NCBI GenBank assembly: GCA_947172415.1
Contig: OX359201.1
Location: forward strand, 4,030,001-4,094,000
Length of the DNA: 64,000 nt
Reading direction: 5' to 3'
Source: Chondrosia reniformis
Taxonomy: Eukaryota; Porifera; Demospongiae; Chondrillida; Chondrillidae
Shown: piece by piece, positions 35,801 through 46,691 of the stretch
Layout of the letters: the number at the start of each line of letters is the position of its first letter
Position numbering within the stretch: position 1 is the first letter of the stretch
The notes under the pieces: generated by a model
Seen by the model: the letters and a program-made list of their open reading frames with translations, nothing else
The model's database searches: none
What the model was told of the DNA's origin: nothing
Translations under genes and position numbers: made by a program

Positions 35801-37314
35801 TCAATTTATACCTTGCCAGGTGCTACTAATGATCCAAGAAGCAGTTCCCCTCGGTGGCATTCTAGCTGATGGTGCTCCATCAATCCTATCAAGCTTAGAA
35901 GTTCTGTAAGGTTTATTGGTTAGGGTCTCTTCATATTTTCTGTCTAGAGTATGCAATAGTTCAGTTGCTTCTGTGGAATTGTATATGACATTTATGTGTA
36001 TATAGTTTACACATGCATGCATGGTCATATTTTACCATTTGATCGCCATGGAAGTTTGTGTAATACTATCTTTGTTTTTCTTGTTACAGGGTCTTCAGTT
36101 TCTGACTCTTCTGTCATATGGTCAACTCCGATGTCCCTAAACATTTCTCCTTGATGGGATTTGGCTTGTGATGCTCTGTTCTCATATTTCTATGAAACAT
36201 TTGATAACATAAGGTCAGACTGACTGAGTTAAGCTGTCTATAAATAGTTCACCCTAATTCTTCTCTGTCTTTTTCTTGATGTTAACTTTCTTGAGGTGTT
36301 CTGTTCATCAGTTAGAATAGCAAATCTTCTCTTTCTTTTAAGATTTTCAAATAAGCGCTTAGTTCCCACTAAATAGTCATATAGAGCTATACTGTGCAGT
36401 TTGCATGGGATAAGTTGCATTTACTTACATATTAAAAGTTCATTTCTTTCTTCAGGCATATGTAAATGAACCTCATCTAAAATGTTTTTTCTTGTTTGTT
36501 GGTTTTCTGGACTCAGTAGGCTTAAAAGGAGGTATAAAATAAAAATTTGAACTATATGCAGTGCAGCTATAGTACAGATATGTAAGATTTTACCTTTTGT
36601 TTAAATCAAATTTTTTCTCATCTGGCAAGTTTGAATGCACTCTCTGTATAGCTTGCTGTTGATGAATTTACAATGTACATGTGCATTTAGAAAATAATTT
36701 TAATTTGTATATGATCCAAAATTGATGTACAATGAATGTATATCCTTAAAAACTAAATTCATGCATGACACTAACAGAAATTCTTCCTGTGATTCTTCTA
36801 GTGATCTTTGGAGATGTCAGTAAAATAGAACTTGACTGATTTGTCACAGGAGAACTTGAAGAAGAAGAAGGGGGTGTTGGCAATTGTTGTTCCTGCTCTA
36901 ATCTTTCAAACCGATTGGTTAGAGTCTCATTTGCCATCTCTAAGCTACAAAGTTTTGACTTAATGGCTGTGACAGTTGAATTCAGTTGTCTTAAAACTGT
37001 TTAAACAAACAATTTTTAATTGTGGACTGGACAATGTATATAGTTTTAATGAAGTTTATATACCTGTTGTTGTCATTCCTCCAAAGTATGGAGCAGGTTC
37101 TTCCAAGTTATAGTTGCTACTCTGTCCTTGGCTAAGGCTTCCTGCATCGTCTTCTGAATCTGTGAGTTCCTCTAAAACTGCAATTAGGTATGTATATGTT
37201 TGCATGTATTAGCTAAATCTGCAATACATGAAACACATGATTACACCTATAGTAGAGCAAACCTCTAGCAGGATCTGTGAAGACAAATCTTGGATCTCTG
37301 TTAAAGTTAGTCAT
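35801..37314 (-). CDS. CACTA accessory protein, multi-exon, divergent from the transposase
   Basis: A gene of about eight exons starting MTNFNRDPRFVFTDPAR (37,263-37,314), followed by 37,064-37,177 (acidic, EELTDSEDDAGS), about 36,777-36,996 (coiled-coil-like LRQLNSTVTAIKSKLCSLE, then a Pro/Ser-rich linker), 36,596-36,656, 36,430-36,518, about 36,265-36,397 (basic), 36,037-36,192 and 35,801-35,970. The C-terminal part, LPWRSN / LHTLDRKYEE / GAPSARMPPRGTASW, matches a WRS...LD.K...G..S.R..P pattern I recall from uncharacterised proteins of marine invertebrates. Several boundaries, especially exons 3 and 6, are uncertain. It lies wholly inside the element and head-to-head with the transposase gene (305 bp apart), so it is best read as the element's second protein, perhaps a DNA-binding partner. 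Function unknown. Confidence 0.6.
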
Positions 37315-37619
37315 TTCTTTTAAGATTCAAATCTAATGCACAATTGCAAACTTCCCGAGCCAGAATAAATCCCTCCAAAATTAATGAAATTCATTGGAAT
37401 TTTTGGACCTCCTATACAGGAAGCAGGTTTTATGACCATATTTAAATAGCCAATCAGCTTACTTTCTTCCTTGTCCATATATAAAGGACCAATCAAATCT
37501 AGCTTTGTAAATCAGGTGACTTTAATCTCATGATATTTAGCAGCATGCACGTGTTTTACCAGCAGAAAAGAATATAAGCCCTGCAAGCTCAATCAGCTCT
37601 CATTTCTCTTCATTTTGTC
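37315..37619. promoter_or_regulatory. Shared divergent promoter inside the CACTA element
   Basis: 305 bp separate the two divergent start codons. It contains a TATA-like CATATATAAAGG (about 37,477-37,488) and two CCAAT boxes (37,450-37,454 and about 37,489-37,493), with another TATAAG near 37,573. The arrangement suits coordinated expression of transposase and accessory protein. Transcription starts cannot be read from sequence alone. Confidence 0.45.
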
Positions 37620-40600
37620 ATGGAAAGTGAAAGCAAATACGTATGCCCTCATTGTAATACCAACTTATCCAAAACTGCATATTGGAGACATAAGAAGCTT
37701 TTTTACAACAAGCAACTGAATTGCTGGCAGAATAGTATTGGTATATATGCATAACAATAATTAATGGATGTAGATATTATGAGTACATAATAGAATAAGG
37801 ATTCCTTATAGCTGTGTCAAACTTATCTTTGGGATGGTACATTTAAACGCTCAAAAGTCAAAGGATGTACCATTCCAAAGATTATGAGAGCATAGTTGAA
37901 ACTAATTTTACTATATTGTATGTATGAGAAGCTGTATACCATGGTCAAGAAAGAAACTCAAAGTATTTGTGTTATATAATATGCATGCAATTATTAATTC
38001 AGTCATGCATTATTGATATAGCCTATATTCCCTTTAAAATGTATATAAATCCTGTAGAGCTATATTAACTGGTATGGCTGCATGCATGTTGATTTTATAT
38101 AGACTTTGTTAAACAATTAAGATTAAATAAACCTTAAAAGTACCCCTTTATGCCTTCTCTTAATTAAGTTGAGGAATGTCAATCAGATTCAGTTGGAGAG
38201 CATGCATCTGAAGAAGCCCACAATGAAGATCAAGCAATGGTATACATGCATATACTTTCAGTATGTAGAAGGCACTGCTGTACTGTATGCATTGAATGCA
38301 TCATGGATTTAGTTGTCCAATAGTGCCTTTATATGTGTTGGCAGGACTCCATACCAAGGGAAGTCCAAGAACAAGGAATACCAATCGATACTTCTTTGGA
38401 GAATTTAGTTGGAGGAAATGAGCATTTAGAAGTGAGTGCACTGAAGTGCATGACTGCAGGTCAATTATATGAGTTAGAGAAATGGCATTTTCTGATATTT
38501 AACATAGGCTGTTGACTCTGATAGTGACATGAGTGGTAATGAAGAAGAAGGTGAATCCCTTGATCTTCTAGTTGACCCGGAAGAGATGGAAGACATTATC
38601 AATGATTGTTATGAAGAGCAAACATCTCCGTGTCCTGACAATGGGCACAACAAGTTGGTTATTCTATATTCCCACTTCCTGTTAGCTATCCAGTCTGTAG
38701 CTAAATTATCAAATGCTACTCTATCCATCTTTCTATTGTTTATTGTGAAATTTTTCGAGGCTATGCTGAAACGGTTTCCTAATGGACCTATGTCTGAATT
38801 TGTAGGCAAATTGCCAAGAACTGTTTATCAGGTTAAGAAAGCCACTAATATAAAAGACACCTTTCAAAAGTACATTTATTGCCAAAAGTGTAATTCTATT
38901 TATAAGTCTGAAGACCTTCTAGGTGAAAGACTAAATTCTTCAAAGAGGCAGGCATACTGTAGCTATGCCAAGTTTCCACACCATCCACACCCATCCAAAC
39001 GTAGGCCTTGCAATCAACCTCTATTTAAATCCTATAGAACTTCTGCAGGTAAAACTCTTTATTTTCCAAAGATGATTTATTGTTATAAAAGTATTAAAAC
39101 AGGTTTGGAAGCTATATTGATGCGTAAAGGCATGCTGGAAAAGTGTCAACATTGGCGTAATGTTGGTCCAACTCCTGACCTCACTGATGTTTACCATGGA
39201 AGTATATGGAAGGAATTTCAGGAATATAAGTCTTTGCCTTTATTAAGTAGTGTGCACACTTTTGCATTTATGTTAAATTTAGATTTTTTTCAGCCCTTTG
39301 ATCATACCCCATATTCTTTGGGTGCAATTTATTTGGCTATACAAAATTTACCAAGGGTCGAGAGATTTAAGCCAGAAAACATTTTGTTGCTTGGTCTTAT
39401 ACCCGGTCCAAAAGAACCTGCTAACCTAAACTTCATATTAGAACCATTAGTTGCTGAATTGAAGGCATTTTGGAACAATGGAGTAGAAATAAGTACTGAC
39501 TGTGGGAAAATACTTGCTAGAGCAGTTCTGTTGTGTGTTGCATGTGATACCCCTGCGGCTAGGAAAGTGTCAGGTTTTGTGAATTTTAATGCCCATAGAG
39601 GATGCCTCAAATGTTTAAAAGCTTTTACATATGCAGCGGACATTAACAAGCCCAATTATGGTGGGTTTGACACTGAAAACTGGCCAAAAAGGGAGCTGTC
39701 ACTTGTTCATTCTTTTGCAGACAAATGGCATTTAGCTACTTCTCAACAGGCGCAAAGGAAGATACAGCAAGAGTATGGGATCAAGTATTCAGTGCTTTTA
39801 GAATTGCCTTACTTTGACCCTACCAGAATGGTTATCATCGACCCCATGCACAATTTACTATTAGGAACTGCAAAGCATATGATGACAATTTGGAAAGAGA
39901 CTGGAAAACTTAAGCCTAATGATTTCCAATCCATCCAGGAAAAGGTAGATAATTTTATTGGTCCATCTGATGTTGGAAGAATACCATTTAAGCTGTCCTC
40001 TGGGTTTTCTTCCTTCAGTGCCGATCAGTGGAAAAATTGGGTCTTATTGTTTTCCCTGCCTTGCTTAAGGCCTATTCTACCAATTAATGATTACAAATGT
40101 TGGCAAACGTTTGTAAAGGCATGCAGTATACTTTGCTCTAGAATAATTAAACCACATGAAATTGCTGAGGCCCATAAATTGTTAACTGATTTTTGTATAC
40201 AAACTGAGGCTTTGTACTCCCCTAAGTATTTGACTCCCAATATGCATTTACACCTTCATCTACAGGAGTGTATAAGGGACTTTGGCCCAGTGTATAGTTT
40301 TTGGTTATTTGCTTTTGAGAGGATGAATGGTTTATTAGGTGGATATCCAACCAATAACAGAAGTGTGGAGATCCAACTTATGAGAAAATTTTGCATGCTT
40401 GATTTTACTGTTACCTCAAGTTTGCCCCAAGAATACCAAGATGACTTTGGTCCTCTGTTGGGTTACACCAATTTGAAAGGCTCTCTTTCTGTCTGCTTTA
40501 AACCTATTTCCAGTGATAAGATAGGAAGTAGATCAGTGATTCCTTTACCACCTATTTTTGAGTCATCTTTAGATAGAGTTACCAAAGAAGCTTTAATTGT

Positions 40601-41054
40601 CATTTCCTGTGGACTTTTTGAAGGCCAAATTGACATCGGTATACTATGTTCAAAATGTAACTGTGTTAGGATAAATGGCTCTACTATTGGTTCCTTTGAA
40701 GGCAGGTTTCATGCCTGCAGTCGTGTGCTAGCACATAAAGATACTGCAACACAGGCTACCAGCCTTTGTAGGATAAATTATTTCATTAAGGTTTCCACTC
40801 AGGTTACAGTTGCAAGTGGATTGACAAATGTACACTCTGTTTGGTTTGCCAATGTAAATTTTTTTATTCCAGATGAATTCAGATATTGGCTAGGTACACC
40901 TTGTGAGATTTGGACCACTTCTTTGGAAATCCATTCCGTTTTTATTCCTATTCAGAACATTTGCTCACGTGTCATTTGGCTAGAAGCAGATGTTCATTTT
41001 GGAACTAGACGTGGTTCTGACAGAGTACTTATTGTTAGTCAAATCCCTCTGTGA
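37620..41054 (+). CDS. Tnp2-type CACTA transposase (four exons)
   Basis: Exon 1 (37,620-37,740) encodes a zinc-knuckle start, YVCPHCNTNLSKTAYWRHKK. Exons 2 (from 38,170 to about 38,240) and 3 (38,345-38,431) are short and acidic, and exon 4 (38,508-41,054) holds the bulk. All join with GT-AG in frame for roughly 920 residues. The body matches the Tnp2 transposase family of EnSpm/CACTA elements: a Cys-rich block (CQKCNSIY, CNQPLF), then LNLDFFQPFDHTPYSLGAIY, LLLGLIPGPKEP, VLLCVACDTPAARKVSGF, RGCLKCLK, YFDPTRMVIIDPMHNLLLGT, SADQWKNW, TPNMHLHLHLQECI, and FWLFAFERMNGLLGGYPTNN. The Asp in LNLDFF, the Asp in CVACD and the Glu in FERMNG are plausible catalytic acids. No stop or frameshift is present, which is striking among the other dead elements here. 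It would cut and paste the element by its CACTG termini. Confidence 0.9.
37810..37890. repeat. Small fold-back in intron 1 of the transposase gene
   Basis: CTTTGGGATGGTACAT and its inverse ATGTACCATTCCAAAG surround a short loop. It resembles the GGTACATC fold-back family at 388-555 and 19,639-19,834, so one mobile element appears to have landed in another. Confidence 0.6.
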
Positions 41055-41958
41055 TTTTATTCAATATATATGATCATAAACTTTTTGAGCTGTGATGCAA
41101 ATCTCTTATAATGATTTGCCATTTATTAATTTCCTTATGCATGTAATGAAATTGCTTGTATAGGAAAATGGCTGACTTGTGCTGAGCTCACATTTTATAT
41201 ATAGTGCACCACACTGATGAGAGCCAAGAAGCTCGAAACAGCTATGTATAGCTGTCTGTGGTTCTATTATATTTCTGTTTTGTTGCAATTGATTTTTAAA
41301 ATGTACAGCAATTTGCATACATAAAATAATTTATATAGGTGTACATATGTTTAGTATGACCTTCCATGGGATTTTATTATTTTATTGCAGATTTCACAGC
41401 TTTATTATACGTAATAATATAATTTAAATCTAGATGTATATACTAATTAAATGCCTCTATATATTATATGGTGTACATGATACGTAATAGCCATAATAAT
41501 TTTATTAATATTATAATGTTATTTGAAAGCGCACACAGTTATGCAAGAAGCTCTATACCATGTGCCTTTGAGCATGCTCAGAACTGGTTTCCTATTTTAG
41601 ATGTTCCATAAAAGTATATAGTATATATGTAATCTCAAGCTCTAAAAATACACATTTTTGTCAAGGATAAATGTTATAAATAGTAAATCACATGACAAGG
41701 GCATGACATTTTGGAGGGATATCATTTTTAATGAGTTATATATAGAGGAAAGGTTAAAGTTATAGTTCTGTTGTTCTGTTCCTGTATTAACTTGATGTTT
41801 ACCTGTATATCAAGAAGTAAGTTAACAGTTTGACTCTTAAAGATATATAAATGCACACATGAAACATTAGTTGGCAATTATAATAATGTTTCAGGTTGGA
41901 CCTGTCAATTATGTACATTGTACCTGTTTGCCATTAAATAATAAAACAATGACTATAA
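41055..41958. other. CACTA interior between transposase and minisatellite
   Basis: AT-rich, non-coding; it must contain the transposase 3' UTR and poly(A) signal. No ORF or repeat stands out. Confidence 0.4.
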
Positions 41959-42936
41959 GAATGTGGAGAGCCTGCTTCGGGCTGTACCAATCTAATAATC
42001 AATCTTAGAACATGGCCATGGGGAGCCTGGCTTCAGGCTGTACCAATCTAATGATCAAGCTTAGAACATGGGGAGCCTGCTTCGGGCTGTACCAATCTAA
42101 TAATCAATCTTAGAACATGGGGAGCCTGCTTCGGGCTGTACCAATCTAATAATCAATCTTAGAACATGGGGAGCCTGCTTCGGGCTGTACCAATCTAATA
42201 ATCAATCTTAGAACATGGGGAGCCTGCTTCGGGCTGTACCAATCTAATAATCAAACTTAGAACATGGGGAGCCTGCTTCGGGCTGTACCAATCTAATAAT
42301 CAATCTTAGAACATGGGGAGCCTGCTTCGGGCTGTACCAATCTAATAATCAATCTTAGAACATGGGGAGCCTGCTTCGGGCTGTACCAATCTAATAATCA
42401 ATCTTAGAACATGGGGAGCCTGCTTCGGGCTGTACCAATCTAATAATCAAACTTAGAACATGGGGAGCCTGCTTCGGGCTGTACCAATCTAATAATCAAA
42501 CTTAGAACATGGGGAGCCTGCTTCGGGCTGTACCAATCTAATAATCAAACTTAGAACATGGGGAGCCTGCTTCGGGCTGTACCAATCTAATAATCAAACT
42601 TAGAACATGGGGAGCCTGCTTCGGGCTGTACCAATCTAATAATCAAACTTAGAACATGGGGAGCCTGCTTCGGGCTGTACCAATCTAATAATCAAGCTTA
42701 GAACATGGGGAGCCTGTTTCGGGCTGTACCAATCTAATAATCAAACTTAGAACATGGGGAGCCTGCTTCGGGCTGTACCAATCTAATAATCAAGCTTAGA
42801 ACATGGGGAGCCTGCTTCGGGCTGTACCAATCTAATAATCAAACTTAGAACATGGGGAGCCTGCTTCGGGCTGTACCAATCTAATAATCAAGCTTAGAAC
42901 ATGGGGAGCCTGCTTCGGGCTATACCAATCTAATCA
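41959..42936. repeat. 49-bp minisatellite, about 20 copies, inside the CACTA element
   Basis: About 20 tandem units of 49 bp share the core GGGGAGCCTGCTTCGGGCTG and CCAATCTAATAATCA. AGCC...GGCT in the core can form a small hairpin in every unit. The first two units are most diverged. Unit junctions vary (CAATCT, CAAACT, CAAGCT), and the last five alternate CAAACT and CAAGCT, giving a 98-bp higher-order period. It is eukaryotic and without unique spacers, so it is not a CRISPR array. Confidence 0.95.
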
Positions 42937-43134
42937 CCTAAAAACAAACTTATAATATATAGCTTAATTGAAAATAAACCATTGGACTGGCAAGCTTACA
43001 TGTTTGGAGTTGTATAGCCTATAGTACTAGTCCTACAACAACCCTATCTGCATACATTGGTGTCCATGTGTCATGAATGCATGTGTACTGGTACTGGTAT
43101 TACTAATTACTCCATGCATACAAAATTTTACAGC

Positions 43135-43899
43135 ATGGCAAATTACCATTATCCAAAAACATCAGAAGACCTCTGGAAGAAGAAAATAAGACAAAGGAGA
43201 AAACAACGTGTTAGAAGGAAGCTGAATCTTGAAAGAACCAGAAGAGTTTTTGAATATGATCCTAACCCTAGCATGCTTGTGCCGGCTGATCTGCTTACAC
43301 CCCCAAATTCTGAAAAGAAGAAACCACAGGATGCTCAGCAACAAGGTTTTACCGAGAACCATGAATTGGAAGACAACGGAGAAAGACCGAAATTGACATT
43401 AGTGAGACCTGAAGAGGACCCAGATGACCTACCCTATGACCATGAGAAATGGGATGCCTACTTTAGAGAAACAAATCTTCAGCGTACTTCAGATTGGATT
43501 AAGAAATGTAAAGTATACGATACAGTAGGGAAAGGTAGAGAAGAGATAGGACACACTGACATACAGCCAAAGTCTCGTAAAATAGATACCGAGTTTCATA
43601 AGCATGCATTAGCTGCAGAAAATGTAATTAAGGATAGGCTTAGCTTACCAGAGCAGTACATAGTTAATAGGCATGTAAGTGAATTGAAAAATCTAGAAGA
43701 TAGGGCAGTACATGAAATTAGGCAATATAGGGATAAGGTAGAGGAATTAGGAATAGAATTAGACACAAAAAGAAAACAATATAATACATCTAAGTTAGCA
43801 ATTAGGGAGTTTTACAGGAATAGGATTTTGGAGGGAGGATGCAGGGCAGGGAGGATGGTCCTCTTAGGTGCTCAAAGTAAAGACAATAGAACTGAATAG
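43135..43899 (+). CDS. Third CACTA ORF: basic/coiled-coil protein of unknown function
   Basis: A single open frame runs from 43,057 to 43,899 (280 codons). The Met at 43,135 (MANYHYPKTSEDLWKKKIRQ) is a better start than the first ATG, whose 26 residues are Cys/Met-rich and look like leader noise. From it the protein has about 254 residues: a strongly basic N-terminus (RQRRKQRVRRK), a Pro/Glu-rich middle (LVRPEEDPDDLPYDHEKWDA) and a long charged helical C-terminus (about residues 150-240) that looks coiled-coil. It lies downstream of the minisatellite and inside the element. Basic start plus coiled coil would suit a DNA-binding accessory protein like plant TNPA, but there is no sequence basis for homology and I do not recognise the family. 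Confidence 0.6.
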   Translation: MANYHYPKTSEDLWKKKIRQRRKQRVRRKLNLERTRRVFEYDPNPSMLVPADLLTPPNSEKKKPQDAQQQGFTENHELEDNGERPKLTLVRPEEDPDDLPYDHEKWDAYFRETNLQRTSDWIKKCKVYDTVGKGREEIGHTDIQPKSRKIDTEFHKHALAAENVIKDRLSLPEQYIVNRHVSELKNLEDRAVHEIRQYRDKVEELGIELDTKRKQYNTSKLAIREFYRNRILEGGCRAGRMVLLGAQSKDNRTE

Positions 43900-44940
43900 T
43901 TTGTAAATTTCTCTTAACACTATATAACTGTGTACAGTTGTTAATTATCATCCTTATTATACATAAACCTTTCAATCCAGTGACTTTTATGCTACATTTA
44001 TACACAATAAGAAGTAAGCATAACGACATCCTTTCGAATTCCCCATGTTGGTACGTATAATTAAAATAGTTAATTCTCTAAGTTATAAACATGTATGTTG
44101 TATAGGTAAGAACATAAAAATAAACAAGTCAATACACCCATAATCCTGTACACTAATAATTAATTACGTATAGCTATCAGGATATAGGACTAACATTAAT
44201 TGAATATACGCACTTTTTTATATGTTGATGATTGTACAGTTTGTACATAAGTTAATTATAAACACTGGATAATCGACTGTTTATATTTTCTAATGACTAT
44301 ACTTCTGCTGTTCTCTCTATCAGAGTAGCTAAAATCTTAATTGTATACAGGCCTAGGACATTCCGTTCCATGTAAGTACTACGTATACTTAAGGTACTTA
44401 ATCTGCTTCTTACCTTAGCAAAGACCACTGAGGAGTCAGGCGATTCCTTCTAAGATATTATCATGTGCGATTTTAAACTATCTAGAATACCCATGAAAGA
44501 TATAAGATCAATCACATCTATAAACATACATACGAACATACAATAGTTTGGTAAAACTTTTGCGTTTAACATTCACTGTAATGGCAAGCAACAACTAAGA
44601 TAACTATTTATGGTGAGTTTGAACCTTTCTATGCCTTTCAACTCAAAGGGGGTAAATATTGAAATTACTAACTAAGCATAAGTGAAACGGAATTAAGGCT
44701 GCTAAATGATAAAAATACGGCAACTTTTGCCTTTTAACAGTGATGTATAGTTATTTATCTTACCTTTTGGATATATTTAGCCTATATCTGTTCCACCGAA
44801 AGGCGCTGGTGCTGGAATCATTAGCAACGTTGCTCTAGCCTGAGAATCCATTTTAATCGTTTAATTGGTTAATGAATATCATTATCACTTCCACTAAGCT
44901 TCACCTCTGTGTATAGTTTATATAGGACTTTCTGAATTAA
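43900..44940. other. CACTA right arm, non-coding
   Basis: About 1 kb of AT-rich sequence between the third ORF and the right subterminal repeats. No ORF or repeat is supported. Confidence 0.4.
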
Positions 44941-45079
44941 TTGGTGACAAAACCACAGTACACAAACGCTCTGCAAACCTTATGCAAACCAGCTTGTGTG
45001 TAAATGTTAGCAAACGTTCTGTAAATCAGTAGTTTGAAAAACTTGCAAACTATAGCAAATTGCCCTTTTTCTTGCAGTG
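44941..45079. repeat. Right terminal and subterminal repeats of the CACTA element
   Basis: Four GCAAAC copies (CTGCAAACCT, ATGCAAACCA, TAGCAAACGT, TTGCAAACTA) and a near copy (TAGCAAATTG) precede the inverted 19-bp terminus, mirroring the left end. Confidence 0.75.
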
Positions 45080-46691
45080 TAAGATTTTTACTTGAAATAT
45101 TAATTAGCAAAAACCTAAATCTAAGACAGTCACTTTCTTCTCTAGGTACACGTGTAACAAAAAACATAACAACCACACACCTTCTATAAGCTATAAATAT
45201 AGTAATATTTTGACACATAAGCTAGATTACCAATGGTAACAAAAATTATCTAGTCTATAAGTGGTCTTTATGATCCTTTTCAGATATATTGACCTTTCCA
45301 TCAACTAGTGATATGTCAGCTCCATGTTCCAAAAGAATGACCATTGCGGGATGACTGGTGTGACCACTAACACAGCATGTCATAAGAGGGGTCTTTCCAT
45401 CCATGTAGTCTTGCTCATCAATGAATACACCTCTTTGCAGTAATTTCTTCGGTAACCAGATACAATTGCTGTCTCCTTTCACTGCAACAACTTTGTGAAT
45501 TAATGATGAATCTTTTTCACATTCCTCTTGAGCTTTAAGTGGGTCAGCCCCTCTACTTAGCAGCTCTGCAGTCATGCATATCACCTTGACAACAAATGAG
45601 GATTTTAATATATAAGAAAATGTAACAAAAATGAAGAATTACCTACCAAATAAGGACAGGATATGCGATAAGGGCATTTTGCTATTCCAAACAAAATGGC
45701 AAAAGCTTTATGCTTCTCCCCAAACTTTCATTGAGAAATGCGTCAGCTATCTTTCCCACTTTATGCATTTGCTGAGAAGTGAGCCTAGTTGAAAGGCCAT
45801 TAAAGTGGATGGACTTCTTCATTTCAGCCTAGAGAATTAAACAGGTGCAGTAGAGCAATTTTCAAAAGTTCAAGGATAAAGTGAACTTTAGAGAATAGTA
45901 TAAGGTACTTTGAAAAATGAAATCGAAGGCATTTACTTTATCCAGTTCATCACAAATCTGTATAACATAATAAATTAAAACTTTGTGGCCATTATAGTTT
46001 GGAGATTGTACATGTGTATCAGTAGTAGAAGTGAAGAATGTAAATATAAGACCCCTATATAGATTTAGCCTATATAGAGAGGATTTGAAAAGATCAGGAA
46101 AAAGACAAGGACTACCAGGGTTACTGATGAAAGGTGGAATTCTCAGAAACAGCATGGCCCAGCTGAGTAAACAGAATAGGCACAGCATGTAGGAAAGTGG
46201 TGTTAGATTGTTCATGCATATATAAACAACATAATTTGAATAAATGAGTTGCATTTTTATCCTTACAGTATCTCCACCATTCATTGGAGTGCTATTAGAG
46301 AAGGCAACTCAATTCAGTTCACTTCTTTTGATTTTTTAGCTTTTTGTGAGCTTCGCATCATTTGTAGATATGGTGGTCTATTTATAGGTATAATAATTAG
46401 CATATGTTTATAAATGATAATATATAGAGCTATGATGTATATACGTACAGTATTAAGAAAGTACAGTTTAATATATATAGTTTACCTTTTCCTCTAGGGG
46501 TTTGATAACATTTTCATTTTGTGTTGTCTGACTCTTTGCTACATCCAAAGCTGTCCTGTTAAACTGAATTGACATATGTATTTCTCAAATTTGAATACAT
46601 GTACATTATTACTGACTACCTCATCCCTTGTATTGGCATCAATTCCTACCTCAAGAAGCATTTCAATCTTTTGTTTAGATTCAGCACTATG

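Larger units (their letters stand above)
35185..45079 (+). mobile_element. Complete 9.9-kb CACTA (EnSpm) transposon in a TRP intron
   Basis: The left terminus at 35,185 and the inverted right terminus at 45,079 share CACTGCAAGAAWAAGGGCA (19 bp, one mismatch), beginning with CACTG as in the CACTA/EnSpm superfamily. Each side is flanked by TAA (35,182-35,184 and 45,080-45,082), the 3-bp duplication this superfamily makes. Both ends carry clustered GCAAAC/GTTTGC subterminal repeats. The interior holds a Tnp2-type transposase gene (37,620-41,054, plus), a divergent accessory gene (35,801-37,314, minus), a 49-bp minisatellite and a third ORF (43,135-43,899, plus). The TRP exons on either side (ending VDGK at 45,294 and starting EKETALH at 35,088) join in phase 0 across it. 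The transposase frame is intact, so the element may be young or active. Confidence 0.92.
30676..46691 (-). pseudogene. Ankyrin-repeat TRP-like cation channel, copy A (disrupted)
   Basis: Exons encode ankyrin repeats, then a six-helix channel. Ankyrin exons: 46,620-46,691, 46,486-46,563, 45,294-45,584 (GKTPLMTCCVSGH), 34,990-35,088 (ETALHSAARYGG), 34,810-34,905, 34,677-34,749 and 34,332-34,610 (GRTALHIAAERI). Pre-membrane and membrane exons: 33,588-33,766, 33,431-33,513, 33,031-33,301, 32,668-32,738, 32,357-32,548, 32,028-32,288, 31,451-31,639, 31,271-31,378 (pore loop, GIRTLIEGGGLLEDH), 31,011-31,213 (S6, VVLLNVLIAQM), 30,884-30,938 and 30,676-30,811. Three lesions are visible. The donor after 31,271 is AT instead of GT and reads into an in-frame TAA. 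Exon 45,647-45,828 is one base short. Exon 33,588-33,766 is out of frame near 33,675. A CACTA transposon fills the intron between 45,294 and 35,088. TRPA or TRPV affinity is unresolved. Upstream exons beyond 46,691 were not identified. Confidence 0.8.

Noticed and set aside
35801..37314. These exons as the N-terminus of the TRP channel
   Set aside because: They lie inside the CACTA boundaries, and exon 45,294-45,584 joins exon 34,990-35,088 in phase with continuous ankyrin sequence.
37360..41730. ATCCCTCCAAAAT near 37,370 and its inverse near 41,715 as transposon ends
   Set aside because: Only 13 bp match, no target duplication, and the outer CACTG/TAA boundaries explain the element far better.
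41959..42936. CRISPR-like regular repeat array
   Set aside because: Repeats are directly tandem with no unique spacers, in a eukaryotic transposon; it is a minisatellite.
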